A stretch of 64,000 nucleotides of DNA from Pelosinus sp. IPA-1 (lineage in GTDB: Bacteria; Bacillota; Negativicutes; DSM-13327), in contig NZ_BSVC01000002.1 of the NCBI RefSeq assembly GCF_030269905.1, positions 222,419 through 286,418 of the forward strand. The letters run 5' to 3'. Positions 45,389-54,512 of the stretch are shown piece by piece. The stretch's first letter is position 1, and each line of letters begins with the position of its first letter. The notes under the pieces were generated by a model that was not told where the DNA came from, made no database searches, and saw nothing but the letters and a program-made list of their open reading frames with translations. The position numbers and the translations under genes are program-made.

Positions 45389-45485
45389 ATTATAAAGAAA
45401 TGGTTCTTTAACAGATAATTTTGTAACGTTGGGGTCAGAGAACCTTTCCCCTTGTCCCCGTATTTAGTAGTTAAAGGAGATAGTT

Positions 45486-46073
45486 ATGAAAGAGAAAGAA
45501 AAGGCACAAAAAGGTTATTTGTATGATGCAAACAATGATACATCTTTAATTGAAGAAAGAACTTTATGCCAAGACTTGTGTTTTCAATATAATGGGTTAC
45601 GCCCTTCTATGATAGAAACACGTATAGCACTAATAAAAAAAATAATAGGAAAGACAAAAGGAAGGTTCTTAATTGAACAACCTTTCTGGTGTGATTACGG
45701 GTATAATGTTGAAATTGGTGAAAATTTTTATGCTAATCATAACTGTATAATCTTAGATGGAGCAAAAGTAACTTTTGGAGACAACGTATTTATAGCTCCT
45801 AATTGTGGTTTTTATACAGCAGGGCATCCACTTGATAGTGAACAGAGAAATCAAGGATTAGAATATGCATATCCAATCATCATAGGAAGTAATGTATGGA
45901 TTGGTGCACATGTAGCAGTTTTGCCAGGAGTTACTATTGGTGATAATGTTGTAATTGGAGCTGGCAGTGTAGTAAATAAAGATATTCCTTCAGGAGTAAT
46001 CGCAGCGGGAAATCCTTGTAAGGTGATTCGTAAAATAACGGAGGATGATAAGAAAAAATACTGGAATGAATAG
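45486..46073 (+). CDS. Maltose/galactoside O-acetyltransferase family protein
   Basis: This 195-aa left-handed beta-helix acetyltransferase has the N-terminal GYLYDANNDTSLIEERTLCQ, the acceptor loop WCDYGYNVEIGENFYANHNC, hexapeptide repeats (VTFGDNVFIAPN, GSNVWIGAHVAVLPGVTIGD, NVVIGAGSVVNKDIP) and the catalytic His in YTAGHPLD. It transfers acetyl from acetyl-CoA to a sugar. The ATG follows AAAGGAGATAGTT. Confidence 0.92.
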   Translation: MKEKEKAQKGYLYDANNDTSLIEERTLCQDLCFQYNGLRPSMIETRIALIKKIIGKTKGRFLIEQPFWCDYGYNVEIGENFYANHNCIILDGAKVTFGDNVFIAPNCGFYTAGHPLDSEQRNQGLEYAYPIIIGSNVWIGAHVAVLPGVTIGDNVVIGAGSVVNKDIPSGVIAAGNPCKVIRKITEDDKKKYWNE

Positions 46074-46135
46074 CGATATAGTAACTGGATAATTTGCTCG
46101 AAAAATGGAAGAGTAAAAGAACTAATGGGTAATAG

Positions 46136-46262
46136 GGGGTGTCGACAATTCAACCAGTTTTAAGGTGGTGTCAATAACCCCGTCCCCATGGCAGACATAC
46201 ATATTGCTGACGTGAGGCAAGACGATGGGAGTGACTCAAAGAACCGTCCTCGTGATTCTTTT
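46136..46262 (+). repeat. Third repeat module plus linker and end box
   Basis: gggtgtcgacaattcaacca ... gtgtcaataaccccgtcccc is a module shared with 56632-56690. It is followed by a linker (gacgtgaggcaagacgatgg) and the end box gactcaaagaaccgtcc. No hairpin part lies between. Confidence 0.7.
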
Positions 46263-46317
46263 TGAAAAAGAGTCGCTTCGTAGTAAAATAGCGGTGTTGA
46301 ATCAGTCAATAAAGAAA

Positions 46318-46350
46318 AATAAAACCCTGAAAAAATCAAGGTTTTATAAA
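46318..46350 (-). terminator. Terminator of the permease (minus strand)
   Basis: taaaacc / ggtttta arms around a 13-base loop lie 45 bases beyond the permease gene on the minus strand. Confidence 0.5.
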
Positions 46351-46392
46351 TGAAAGAAAAGGTTGCTGCAAGGCGGGCCTAAAACGGATTGC

Positions 46393-47862
46393 TTAGGATA
46401 ATACTAGTACCCACAAATATAGACTGAGTAAACTTACCACTAAACCAATTGGTATTATCCGTATTGTAGTGGAGATATATTCCTTCCAAGTAACAATAAT
46501 CCCATTATTCCTGAGGATATACATCCAAATTAACGAGGCAAGAGTACCTGATGGCAGTGTAAGGGAACCGATATCACTCCCCAAAATAATTGCGAGATAA
46601 GTAACTTGGACATATTGTAGCTCAAGTCCCATGTGGGTAATGATGGTGGTCGCAAGCATAAGAGAAGGATGGTTGTTAAATAAACTAGCCATAATTGATG
46701 TTAACACACCAATTATTAAAATGGAGTTAAATAGGTTAGCGCTAACAGGTTCTTTAATCAGGTCAACGATAGTAGTCGTAAATCTCACATTGTATAGCCC
46801 ATATACCACAAGATACATGCCGAAAGCGAAAATAAAAACATGCCATGGTGTTTTTCGAAGCACATCACCAATCCCAGTACCCTGAGTGAACCATCTTAGC
46901 ATGATTATAATCAGAGCACCTACAGAGGCGGCCCATCCAATAGGAATGCCATAATAAGAGAAAATAAAAAGGCTTACTCTAACCAAAACAATAATTGTCA
47001 TGTACATTCTGAACATCACCCAATTAATTGTCCCTGAGTCTACTTGGGTTTCAGCTTGCTGGGGTGGATACTGATGCTGGGGTGGATGCTCATGAAGGGG
47101 GGGGTGCCCATGATGGGATGGATGCCCATGAAGAGGTGGGTGCCCATGATGGGATGGATGCTTATGATGAGGTGGACGATAGTCATTACCGATTGTTTTT
47201 CTGTATAATTGCATACAGACTCTGGATAGGCCAGGGATGCTTTGAGGGATATCCTGTCTAAAGTGGAGATACAGCAGTAGGCTGATTACAGAAAGTCCCA
47301 TCATGGACGGGACAAACATATATTTGGTATGAGTAACTAAATCTACACCTACAATTTTAAGGGCTATTAAATTTGCTAAATTACTTACACCGATTGGCGC
47401 ACTGGAAGCCGTCGCGATGATGGCCCCGCTCAATAAATAGGCGAATTGCTGACGTGGTTTTAATTCTAAAAGTTTAACGATTTCTATAATAATTGGTGTA
47501 GTGATTACAATACTACCATCATTATTAAAGAGTACCGTCATAAAAAAACACAGTAGAATAACGGACCAGTATAAACGTGTGCCTGATCCATCGCATTTTG
47601 CGACCAAATTAAAAGCAACCCAGCGGAAAAACCCCATGCTCTCCAAGACAATCGACATTGCCATAGTTGAAATTATCGTAATTGATGCTCCTGAAACGGT
47701 GCCCAAAACATATTCTACATCAGCCATACCAACAATTCCAAAAAAATATAGCAATAACGCTCCAATGGCTGGCGGGATTGCCTCATTTATTCCTTTTGGT
47801 CTCCATAATAAGAATACTACGGTTGCCAGAAAAATAGTTAAAGCTAGTGTTATGTCAGTCAT
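46393..47862 (-). CDS. ArsB/NhaD/SLC13-superfamily permease with a His-rich loop
   Basis: This 489-aa ion-transporter-superfamily permease has about 11-12 membrane segments. The repeated superfamily hairpins are GTVSGASITIISTMAMSIVL ... NNDGSIVITTPIIIEIVKLL and SLFNNHPSLMLATTIITHMG ... LGSDIGSLTLPSGTLASLIW. Between the halves, at about residues 231-269, lies an insert of repeated HGHPPLHGHPSH units with about 14 His in 39 residues. This is not normal for ArsB and is likely cytoplasmic and metal-binding. The substrate could be an oxyanion or cation; the loop suggests zinc, nickel or cobalt sensing. The start overlaps a 45-aa frame by 8 bases. Confidence 0.8.
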   Translation of the reverse strand: MTDITLALTIFLATVVFLLWRPKGINEAIPPAIGALLLYFFGIVGMADVEYVLGTVSGASITIISTMAMSIVLESMGFFRWVAFNLVAKCDGSGTRLYWSVILLCFFMTVLFNNDGSIVITTPIIIEIVKLLELKPRQQFAYLLSGAIIATASSAPIGVSNLANLIALKIVGVDLVTHTKYMFVPSMMGLSVISLLLYLHFRQDIPQSIPGLSRVCMQLYRKTIGNDYRPPHHKHPSHHGHPPLHGHPSHHGHPPLHEHPPQHQYPPQQAETQVDSGTINWVMFRMYMTIIVLVRVSLFIFSYYGIPIGWAASVGALIIIMLRWFTQGTGIGDVLRKTPWHVFIFAFGMYLVVYGLYNVRFTTTIVDLIKEPVSANLFNSILIIGVLTSIMASLFNNHPSLMLATTIITHMGLELQYVQVTYLAIILGSDIGSLTLPSGTLASLIWMYILRNNGIIVTWKEYISTTIRIIPIGLVVSLLSLYLWVLVLS

Positions 47863-47992
47863 TTTCTTGTTCTCTCATTTCCATTTCTATTAACATTTGA
47901 TTACAACTGGATAGTGACTTAGGTTTAATGAAAGAGTATAATCCTGCACCAGTTAACCCAAAAAATGATAAATAAATTAATGATATTAACAT
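47855..47992 (-). CDS. 45-aa membrane protein translationally coupled to the permease
   Basis: The ATG at 47992 follows AAAAGGAGGATAGGAG and encodes MLISLIYLSFFGLTGAGLYS, then a polar tail NQMLIEMEMREQEND. The stop codon lies inside the first codons of the permease (ATGACTGA), the standard overlap for coupled translation. The permease itself has only a weak site (GAGAG), so it probably depends on this small frame. A single-pass membrane subunit or regulator is likely. Confidence 0.65.
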   Translation of the reverse strand: MLISLIYLSFFGLTGAGLYSFIKPKSLSSCNQMLIEMEMREQEND

Positions 47993-48228
47993 GTGTATCT
48001 CCTATCCTCCTTTTCAATGATGGAGAAATTTAGATAATCTTATGTTATAGGTTATGTATGTTAATCGGAAAGAGCAACTAGTCCGAGAAAAAATGCAAGC
48101 CTTATGGGGACTTAGCGCAGATCCCAACTGGTTTTAACCATTTGGGCATGTACTTACCTCCTAGCAAATGCCTAGCTCTCATTAATATTAAAAAAGAGCA
48201 GGAATATCGCAAAGCATAATAGCAAAAG

Positions 48229-48365
48229 GGGACAAAAGGGAAAGTCCCTTTTGTCCTTCGACGAACGCCTACAAAGAAGCCTAGCCTTGCAGGAGTTTTG
48301 CATTTTAATGGTAAATCGGATAAAAATATGGAGTGACTCGAAAGAACCGTCCCCCTGAGTTTTAT
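48229..48365 (+). repeat. Composite intergenic repeat, copy 9, with adjoining hairpin
   Basis: A perfect 12-bp hairpin (ggacaaaaggga / tcccttttgtcc, 48229-48257) is followed by a decayed left arm and an intact right arm of the family hairpin, a tail and an end box (gactcgaaagaaccgtcccc). The remaining part of 47993-48490 is featureless. Confidence 0.8.
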
Positions 48366-48490
48366 GAGGAGATGGACTTACATTATATTTAAGTTCATCT
48401 CTTTAGATATATTACAATTTATAGTAACAATAGTGTAATTGTTAGATGGAAGGCTGAATTACGTCAATGAAGAGAGGCGATTATAGGATA

Positions 48491-49060
48491 ATGAAATTAA
48501 CTGTACAGAATATATGTTGTATTGCCATGTTAGTTGCTCTTAACATTATTTTAACTAGGATATTTAGTATAAGAATCTCTTTTGAGGGAATTGAAGGAAT
48601 CAGAATTGGCTTTGGTACTCTTCCTGTAATTTTGGCTGGAGTGTTACTTGGGGGTAAGCAAGGATTTATTACAGGGGTTATAGGAGATCTTATTGGATTT
48701 CAACTTAATCCAAGTGGATTTTACCTCCCTACATTTACCCTAGTAGCGGGTTTGAACGGAATGATCGCTCCTTTTATGATAGGATGGTTTTGCAATGGGA
48801 TGATATCTTTGAAAAAATTAGTCATAGTAATTGGGCTTAACAATATAATTACCAGTTTAATACTAACCCCATTCTTATTACAGTTACATTTTGGTATCCC
48901 TGTGATAGTGACTATGCCTGGTAGAGTCGTAGCCCAAGTCATTTTGATTCCCTGTATGGCGATCATGGTAAATATACTAATTAAACGTTTGCAGCAAAGT
49001 GGCGTTAATACCCATTATTTCCGATATTCTGCGCTGGATTCCAGACAGTGTAAGAGTTAG
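48491..49060 (+). CDS. ECF transporter S component, folate-type
   Basis: This 189-aa protein of six hydrophobic segments opens MKLTVQNICCIAMLVALNII and then LTRIFSIRISF. GIRIGFGTLPVILAGVLLGG, then GVIGDLIGFQLNPSGFYLPT, fits the FolT/folate-family S component used with the EcfAAT module. No energy-coupling genes are nearby, so it would share an ECF module encoded elsewhere. The GGATA just before ATG 48491 is a weak site; an upstream ATG at 48467 is possible. Confidence 0.75.
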   Translation: MKLTVQNICCIAMLVALNIILTRIFSIRISFEGIEGIRIGFGTLPVILAGVLLGGKQGFITGVIGDLIGFQLNPSGFYLPTFTLVAGLNGMIAPFMIGWFCNGMISLKKLVIVIGLNNIITSLILTPFLLQLHFGIPVIVTMPGRVVAQVILIPCMAIMVNILIKRLQQSGVNTHYFRYSALDSRQCKS

Positions 49061-49064
49061 GAGA

Positions 49065-49126
49065 CGGTTAAAACTCCTGCAAAGCGGCCTAGCCTTGCAG
49101 GAGTTTTGTATTTTAATGGTAAATGG
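49065..49126 (+). repeat. Composite intergenic repeat, copy 10
   Basis: The hairpin (aaactcctgcaaag / ccttgcaggagttt, 49070-49104) and the start of the tail lie directly between the ECF S gene and fosX, which converge here. It may serve as a bidirectional terminator. Confidence 0.85.
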
Positions 49127-49133
49127 CACTTTG

Positions 49134-49538
49134 TCACTTTGTTTTATATCTTTCTAAGCGCTGAGAAAGTGTTCCGGTATGTATTTCAAACAAATGATTG
49201 TCGAAGTCATAAAAATACAATGATCTGCCTTCGCCTTCTACGCGTGGACGGGGTGGTTTAAAATCTACGCCCAGTTGCCGAATGCGTGAGTGATATGTTT
49301 CAAAATCTGCTTCTGATATTTTAAATGCGATGTGGTTGTATGTACGAGTAGGAAGGGACTCTCCTTCCATAATTGCGATCCATTGCTCGCCAATCATGAA
49401 GAATTTCTCTCTCGATATCGAAAATGTATTATCTCCGCTAGAGTAAACTTCTTCTGCTTCAAATATTTGTTTGAAAAATGTAGTCGCGAGTTCAAGGTCT
49501 CTAACAATAAAAGTAACGTGACTGATGCCTTCTATCAT
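49134..49538 (-). CDS. fosX: Fosfomycin resistance hydrolase FosX
   Basis: This 134-aa vicinal-oxygen-chelate protein is colinear with Listeria FosX. It has GISHVTFIVRDLE with the first metal His, IFEAEEVYSSGDNTFSISRE, YNHIAFKISE with the second His, RPRVEGEGRSLYFYDFDNHL and FEIHTGTLSQRLERY with the metal Glu. It opens the epoxide of fosfomycin with water and Mn. AGGAGGAGATAAT precedes the ATG. It ends the three-gene minus-strand run with the DMT transporter and the 2-hydroxyacid dehydrogenase. Confidence 0.93.
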   Translation of the reverse strand: MIEGISHVTFIVRDLELATTFFKQIFEAEEVYSSGDNTFSISREKFFMIGEQWIAIMEGESLPTRTYNHIAFKISEADFETYHSRIRQLGVDFKPPRPRVEGEGRSLYFYDFDNHLFEIHTGTLSQRLERYKTK

Positions 49539-49570
49539 ATTATCTCCTCCTATGCGTTATTATTGCATAA

Positions 49571-50431
49571 CTATCCGATGGACAACGCTCCCAATCCAAT
49601 GACCATCGCGCTTGCACCGATGACACGAATCTTTATATTTCCTTCTGATAGCAGTCGGGCTCCCATTACAGTGCCGATTAGAATGCTGATTTCCCTCGCT
49701 GGTGCGATATAACTTACGGGACTAAATACCATAGCCGTTAAAACCAAAATGTACGCCAATGGGCATAAAACAGCCACACTAATAGCTTCGATTTTGTGAC
49801 TGGTCCATTGGTCTTTTATTTTGTCCCAATTGTTTAACGCATATGGAGTTAAGAGAAATACTCGTCCTAAGTTTGCCGACCAATCAAGAAGTAAAGGCGG
49901 TATCAGGAAAGTACTGACAGCCAATTTGTCTGAGAGCGTATATCCAGCAATCATCGTGCCGCAGAGAATCGCAAATATCATAGGTTTGCGGGCGGCAGGT
50001 TCCGTGAGCTTAAAGGGATTCCCCGTGATTATAACAATCCCTAAGCCAATCAATACTGTTCCGACAAGCGCTACAGCGGAAGGATGCTCGCCTAAAACCA
50101 CAATGGCTGCAATCGTCGAAAGCATAGGACCCGTACCGCGCGCCAGAGGATAGATGACCGAAAGATCACCAATCCGGTAGCCTTTGTCTAGCAAGATATA
50201 ATATAAAGAGTGCAATATGGCGCTGCCTAGCATAAACCCTAATTGATGCCAGCCAATCAACGGCTTTTGGACGACGATGATCCATAACGCTAAGGGGAAA
50301 TAAAGCAATGTGGAAAGCGTGGCGAATAGCCAAATAAAGGCTGTACCACCGCATGCTTTTTTTGCTAAATAATTCCAGGTAGCATGACCGAAGGCGGCAA
50401 TTAGGATAAGAACAATAGCCGATCCTGTCAT
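49571..50431 (-). CDS. EamA/DMT-superfamily transporter
   Basis: This 286-aa protein has ten membrane helices in two EamA repeats. The first opens LILIAAFGHATWNYLAKKA and the second has LCGTMIAGYTLSDKLAVS. The motif at the end of the first half (LSVIYPLARGTGPMLSTIAA) is typical. It is probably an exporter of small metabolites. GGAGGGATTAT precedes the ATG; it starts 42 bases after the dehydrogenase and 32 bases before fosX. Confidence 0.88.
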   Translation of the reverse strand: MTGSAIVLILIAAFGHATWNYLAKKACGGTAFIWLFATLSTLLYFPLALWIIVVQKPLIGWHQLGFMLGSAILHSLYYILLDKGYRIGDLSVIYPLARGTGPMLSTIAAIVVLGEHPSAVALVGTVLIGLGIVIITGNPFKLTEPAARKPMIFAILCGTMIAGYTLSDKLAVSTFLIPPLLLDWSANLGRVFLLTPYALNNWDKIKDQWTSHKIEAISVAVLCPLAYILVLTAMVFSPVSYIAPAREISILIGTVMGARLLSEGNIKIRVIGASAMVIGLGALSIG

Positions 50432-50473
50432 ATAATCCCTCCAAGGCTAATCGTCATTTGACTTGCAGCAAAA

Positions 50474-51421
50474 CTATCCTAACTGATTGAGCTTGCTTTT
50501 AGGCTCTTCACCATTCGCTACACGTTTTATATTATTCACAAAGAAATCATATCTTTTTTTATGGAATTTGCGACCGTCTGGCAGGCCTGCTGTATGGGGA
50601 GTAAGGATCACATTATCCAGATCACGGAGCTCACTGTCAATTGGCAGCGGTTCAGATTCAAATACATCCAGGCATGCGCCTAATATGTCTCTATTTTTTA
50701 AAGCATCAATCAAATCGCTTTGATTGACAATCCCGCCGCGGGCTGTATTGATAAAAAGTGCAGTATTTTTCATTTTCTTAAATACCGCTTTGTTGATCAG
50801 CTGTTTGGTTTGCTGATTTAGCGGTAAATGTATACTTATGATGTCTGAGGTGCTTACAAGAGTATCAAAATCCGTTATTTTCACAAAACCGTCAGGTTGT
50901 ACGACCGCATTCCTAGCATAAGCCAGCACATTCATATCAAAAACCCTGCAAAACGCAGCTACTTTTTTACCGATGGCGCCTAGGCCGATAATCCCAATCG
51001 TTTTGCCCGCTAATTCACTTCCTGTATAGTCCAATTGACTTTCATCCAGCTTGTTTTTCATGAAAGCATCAAGAAACGGTACGTTTTTATAATAAGACAA
51101 TATCAGTGCCATTACGTGCTCGGCCACAGCCTGTGCATTGACGCCTGCAGCATTTGCCACCCAAATGCCGTGTTGCGTACAGGCATCGATATCTACATTA
51201 TCAAATCCTGCACCCGTCTGGACTAATTTTAATTTTTTGGCGGTAGCAAGCAGGCTATGGTCCACTTTAATATGTTCAGGTATGATTACTTGGCAATCTT
51301 CCATGTGATGCAGCATTTCTTTTCCGGGCGGGACAATTACAATATCCCACTCTTTTGGAAAATGCCTTGTAATATTTGATTTTGCGGTCTCGTTAAAATA
51401 GCCAACGATGAGAATTTTCAT
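50474..51421 (-). CDS. D-2-hydroxyacid dehydrogenase
   Basis: This 315-aa protein carries the NAD fingerprint TIGIIGLGAIGKKVAAF, the substrate Arg in INTARGGIVNQ, the Glu in VFESEPLP and the catalytic His in LTPHTAGLPDG. It fits the glycerate/formate-type D-2-hydroxyacid dehydrogenase family; the substrate could be glyoxylate, hydroxypyruvate or another 2-keto acid. AAAGGTGG precedes the ATG. First gene of the run toward fosX. Confidence 0.9.
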   Translation of the reverse strand: MKILIVGYFNETAKSNITRHFPKEWDIVIVPPGKEMLHHMEDCQVIIPEHIKVDHSLLATAKKLKLVQTGAGFDNVDIDACTQHGIWVANAAGVNAQAVAEHVMALILSYYKNVPFLDAFMKNKLDESQLDYTGSELAGKTIGIIGLGAIGKKVAAFCRVFDMNVLAYARNAVVQPDGFVKITDFDTLVSTSDIISIHLPLNQQTKQLINKAVFKKMKNTALFINTARGGIVNQSDLIDALKNRDILGACLDVFESEPLPIDSELRDLDNVILTPHTAGLPDGRKFHKKRYDFFVNNIKRVANGEEPKSKLNQLG

Positions 51422-51507
51422 TGTTAAACCACCTTTCGTGCTTTATACTACGCTTTAAAGAAAACCTGGTTGATGTTTGCCCTTTTATCCGATGACTAAT
51501 CCGTTCT

Positions 51508-51603
51508 AATACTCCCGCCACTATTGGCGGCGAGTAAAGAACGGCTAAGTCCCTGGATAACGTCGACTAAGATTCAGGTGGCGTAAAAACGCCGTCTGAA
51601 TCA
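51508..51603. other. Structured block with two hairpins between pta and the dehydrogenase gene
   Basis: actcccgcc / ggcggcgagt forms one stem at 51510-51535. A second, with arms gattcag..ggcg / cgcc..ctgaatc, lies at 51571-51602 with a tttta loop on the minus strand. Between them is a conserved-looking segment (ggctaagtccctggataacg). It could terminate pta, but there is no poly-T; a structured RNA or a second repeat family is possible. Confidence 0.4.
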
Positions 51604-51611
51604 AGTCTAGT

Positions 51612-52586
51612 TTACCTTTTTAAAGAAGCAGTAATAATTGCCATATGATAAACTTCATCGGCATTACAGCCTCTTGAAAGGTCATTGATCGGTGCATTTA
51701 GTCCCTGGAGGATCGGACCATATGCCTCAAAGTTTCCTAAACGCTGAGCTATCTTATAACCAATATTACCGGCATTAATATCTGGGAATATGAAGGTGTT
51801 CGCGTCCCCGGCGACTGGAGAGTGTGATGCCTTGATTTTGGCAACATCTTTGGAAAATGCGGCATCAAACTGTAGTTCACCGTCAATTGGAAAATCAAGA
51901 TCCATACTCTTTAATTTTGTGGCTGTATTTTGCATTTTATCAACTGATTCTCCTGTGCCTGAGCCTAACGTACTATAAGATAATAATGCAACTTTTGGAT
52001 CAATGGAAAAGACTTTTGCTGTTCTTGCCGTTTCAATAGCAATCTCCACAAGTTCATCCTCACTGGGATTCAAGTTGATAGCACAATCAGCCATCGCGTA
52101 TTTTTCCTCAACATTCTCTATTTTGCGATAGAGAATAAAGCTGCTTGAAACAATTTTATTTCCAGGTGATGTTTTAATAAGTTGAAGTGCTGGACGAACG
52201 GTATCGGCAGTAGAATAAGTTGCGCCACCTAAAAGGCCGTCTGCATACCCCATTTTTACAAGCATCGTACCGAAATAATTCGTTTTCAGCAAAGACTCGC
52301 GGCAGGTGGCCTCATCCATTTTTCCTTTTCTAAGTTCAACCATCATTTCAATCATGAATTTGATAGCTGGATATGTTCTAGGATCTACAATTTCAATTTC
52401 ATTTGTAAGAAAACCATACTGTTGCGATACCCTATGTATTTCTTCTGGATTACCTAACAGTATCGGCTCAAGGATCTTCTCTTTTTTTAAACGGCTTGCC
52501 GCCTCAAGAATCCTTGGATCGGAACCTTCGGTAAATACTAACTTGTGCTGTTTGGTTTTTAAGTTTTCGATCATACTTTCAAACAT
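51612..52586 (-). CDS. pta: Phosphate acetyltransferase
   Basis: This 324-aa PTA_PTB-family protein has the usual bacterial short length: KLVFTEGSDPRILEAASRL, LGNPEEIHRV, DGLLGGATYSTADTVRPALQ, ALLSYSTLGSGTGESVDKM, DGELQFDAAF and the C-terminal DLSRGCNADEVYHMAIITA. It interconverts acetyl-CoA and acetyl phosphate. ATG 52586 is preferred: GGAGG lies 10 bases upstream inside an earlier ATG (52601). No acetate kinase gene is adjacent. Confidence 0.92.
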   Translation of the reverse strand: MFESMIENLKTKQHKLVFTEGSDPRILEAASRLKKEKILEPILLGNPEEIHRVSQQYGFLTNEIEIVDPRTYPAIKFMIEMMVELRKGKMDEATCRESLLKTNYFGTMLVKMGYADGLLGGATYSTADTVRPALQLIKTSPGNKIVSSSFILYRKIENVEEKYAMADCAINLNPSEDELVEIAIETARTAKVFSIDPKVALLSYSTLGSGTGESVDKMQNTATKLKSMDLDFPIDGELQFDAAFSKDVAKIKASHSPVAGDANTFIFPDINAGNIGYKIAQRLGNFEAYGPILQGLNAPINDLSRGCNADEVYHMAIITASLKR

Positions 52587-52770
52587 GTTATGTACCTCCA
52601 TATTTTACGTATTGGATATTATTTAGACAATCCGATCAAATAACCCTCCAGTGAAAAAACGTTTGACCATCATCTCTATTAATGATAATTTTAAACATAA
52701 AGAATAATGTTGTAAAACTCAAATATTTTGTTAACTATATTAAATATTTCTATATATTGAGGGGTGTTTT

Positions 52771-53673
52771 ATGTATTTTCCTGGGATTGAAGCGTTTTTA
52801 GCTATCGTACGGACCGAGAATATAAGCAAGGCAGCTGAATTGCTGCACTTGTCACAAGCTACTGTAAGCTATCGGTTAAAGACCTTAGAGCAGGAAATGG
52901 GTGGCCTTTTGGTTGAGAGAAGAAAAGGGGCATCCAAAATCCGTCTGACACCAAAAGGGGAGAACTTTTTTAGCATTGCCGAAAGATGGGATGCTCTCTG
53001 GAGGGAAACACAAATCTTACAAGCCAGCGGTTCGCAGTTAAGTCTGGCAATTAGCGCTGCCGAAAGTATAAGTCAATTTGTTTTGCCTCCTGTATATAGA
53101 ATGCTAAATCAGCATACCCCGCCGATCCGACTGCAAATTCGTACTCAACATACTCAGGAAGCATTTGATAGTATAGAAAGGCGCGAGATGGATGTGGCAT
53201 TTGTGGTGCGAGAAATAATGTCGCCTAGTGTCACGATTAAACCGTTTTTTTCTGAAAAAATGGTGTTGTTGCGCCTGGCTGTGCCGGGGCGGCAAGCTGG
53301 AGATACTGTTGAAATGGGAGAATTGGCGGCAGAGCACGAAGTCTTCATAAATTGGAATAGAGAGTTTCAATTCAGACATGACCAGTGGTGGGATCCGCTT
53401 TGTCCTTCCCGTGTTCATCTGGACACGGCGGGACTCATCACTACTTTTTTGAAGGACGCACGACAATGGACTATAGTTCCCGCCTCTATTGGCGCACATA
53501 TGATGCGGATTGGGGATTTTGTTCTTCAGAAATTATCGGTACCGGTGCCTCCAAGGATATGCTATAAGGTAACTCACAAGTTCCCCAACCAGGCTTTACT
53601 CGATAGCCTTCGTATTCTTGATTCCTATCTGCAAGATATATTTGGAATACAAGGATCTGACCAGTCGAGATAA
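52771..53673 (+). CDS. LysR-family regulator
   Basis: This 300-aa protein has an N-terminal winged HTH (GIEAFLAIVRTENISKAAEL, LHLSQATVSYRLKTLEQEMG, RLTPKGENFF) and a periplasmic-binding-protein-like effector domain (AISAAESISQFVLPPVYRML, RREMDVAFVV, TIVPASIGAHMMRIGDFVLQ). It is divergent from pta, which it may control. The ATG follows TGAGGGGTGTTTT. Confidence 0.9.
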   Translation: MYFPGIEAFLAIVRTENISKAAELLHLSQATVSYRLKTLEQEMGGLLVERRKGASKIRLTPKGENFFSIAERWDALWRETQILQASGSQLSLAISAAESISQFVLPPVYRMLNQHTPPIRLQIRTQHTQEAFDSIERREMDVAFVVREIMSPSVTIKPFFSEKMVLLRLAVPGRQAGDTVEMGELAAEHEVFINWNREFQFRHDQWWDPLCPSRVHLDTAGLITTFLKDARQWTIVPASIGAHMMRIGDFVLQKLSVPVPPRICYKVTHKFPNQALLDSLRILDSYLQDIFGIQGSDQSR

Positions 53674-53676
53674 TAG

Positions 53677-54111
53677 CTGACAGTTTCTCAAATTTGTAAA
53701 CGAGCAGGCGTAAGCCGTATGGCTTTTTACCGTAATTATTGCGAACTTGAACAGATTTTATATGAGTATTACCAGCCAAAGATTGCGGATATCTTTGATA
53801 CGATTCGTCAAAATCCTGAATTCTCTGTCAAATTCGATTGCCAGTTGAATTTTTTTAACACGTTTGGTGATGCTATACGCTCGTCTATTGACAGTGGATT
53901 TGAGCCAATTATTTATCAGATTTTTGTAGAAGAAATAAAGAAATTTTATAACGCAGATAGCGATGGATACTGGACAACTTTCATGTCAGCTGGTGTTTAC
54001 GCGATTTGGCGAAAATGGTTACTTGATGGACAACAAAAACCACTCAAAGAGATAATGGACTTTTTGAAGCAATTTGACGCGCTAAAAGGAAATGTTCAGA
54101 GTATCCCTTAA
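53677..54111 (+). pseudogene. TetR-family regulator lacking its N-terminus
   Basis: The frame after a stop at 53674 reads TVSQICKRAGVSRMAFYRNY, the last part of a TetR helix-turn-helix (the GVSRxAFYRYF-type motif). A normal helical ligand domain of about 125 residues follows. The first 20-25 residues of the DNA-binding domain are absent and no ribosome site precedes the first ATG (53719). It begins 3 bases after the LysR stop, so a deletion probably removed its head and fused it to this position. The effector domain might be expressed by read-through. Confidence 0.75.
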
Positions 54112-54398
54112 GTTATAACTGATTTGAGTGGAAACACTCCCTATGATAACCCTTGCTCTCTATCTTTTTCGCCGTTACCATGATACGATTCCCCCTAATT
54201 GAACTTAAATACTAAATTTGAGTGTAGTGTCTATTACGAACATGCCATCTCCTCATTTTGGAATCATTATGGGCCTTCTACTATATTTTTCGATGGAAGT
54301 TGTACATATGGATTCGGTAAAGTTCACTAAGATAGGAATGTTGTCCTATTAAATTTACATGCCATTGGTGGCACATTCGTAAAAGTAATATGTTAATA

Positions 54399-54448
54399 TT
54401 GACAGGGATATTAAAATACATTATGATTAATTCGAAAGTTATCGAATT
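54399..54448 (+). promoter_or_regulatory. Promoter and operator of the quinone-reductase-like gene
   Basis: ttgaca (54399-54404), a 17-base spacer and tatgat (54422-54427) form a consensus promoter. The inverted pair aattcga / tcgaatt (54429-54435 and 54442-54448) sits at the expected transcription start, a good repressor site. Bases 54112-54398 show nothing else. Confidence 0.75.
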
Positions 54449-54512
54449 TTAATAAGATGGATGTACTTAGAGTAGATAGATGAGAAAAAAGAAATAAACG
54501 GAGGAAATTACT

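Noticed and set aside
48400-48490. Possible folate or other riboswitch before the ECF S gene
   Set aside because: The leader is short and the THF and preQ1 consensus words are not present.
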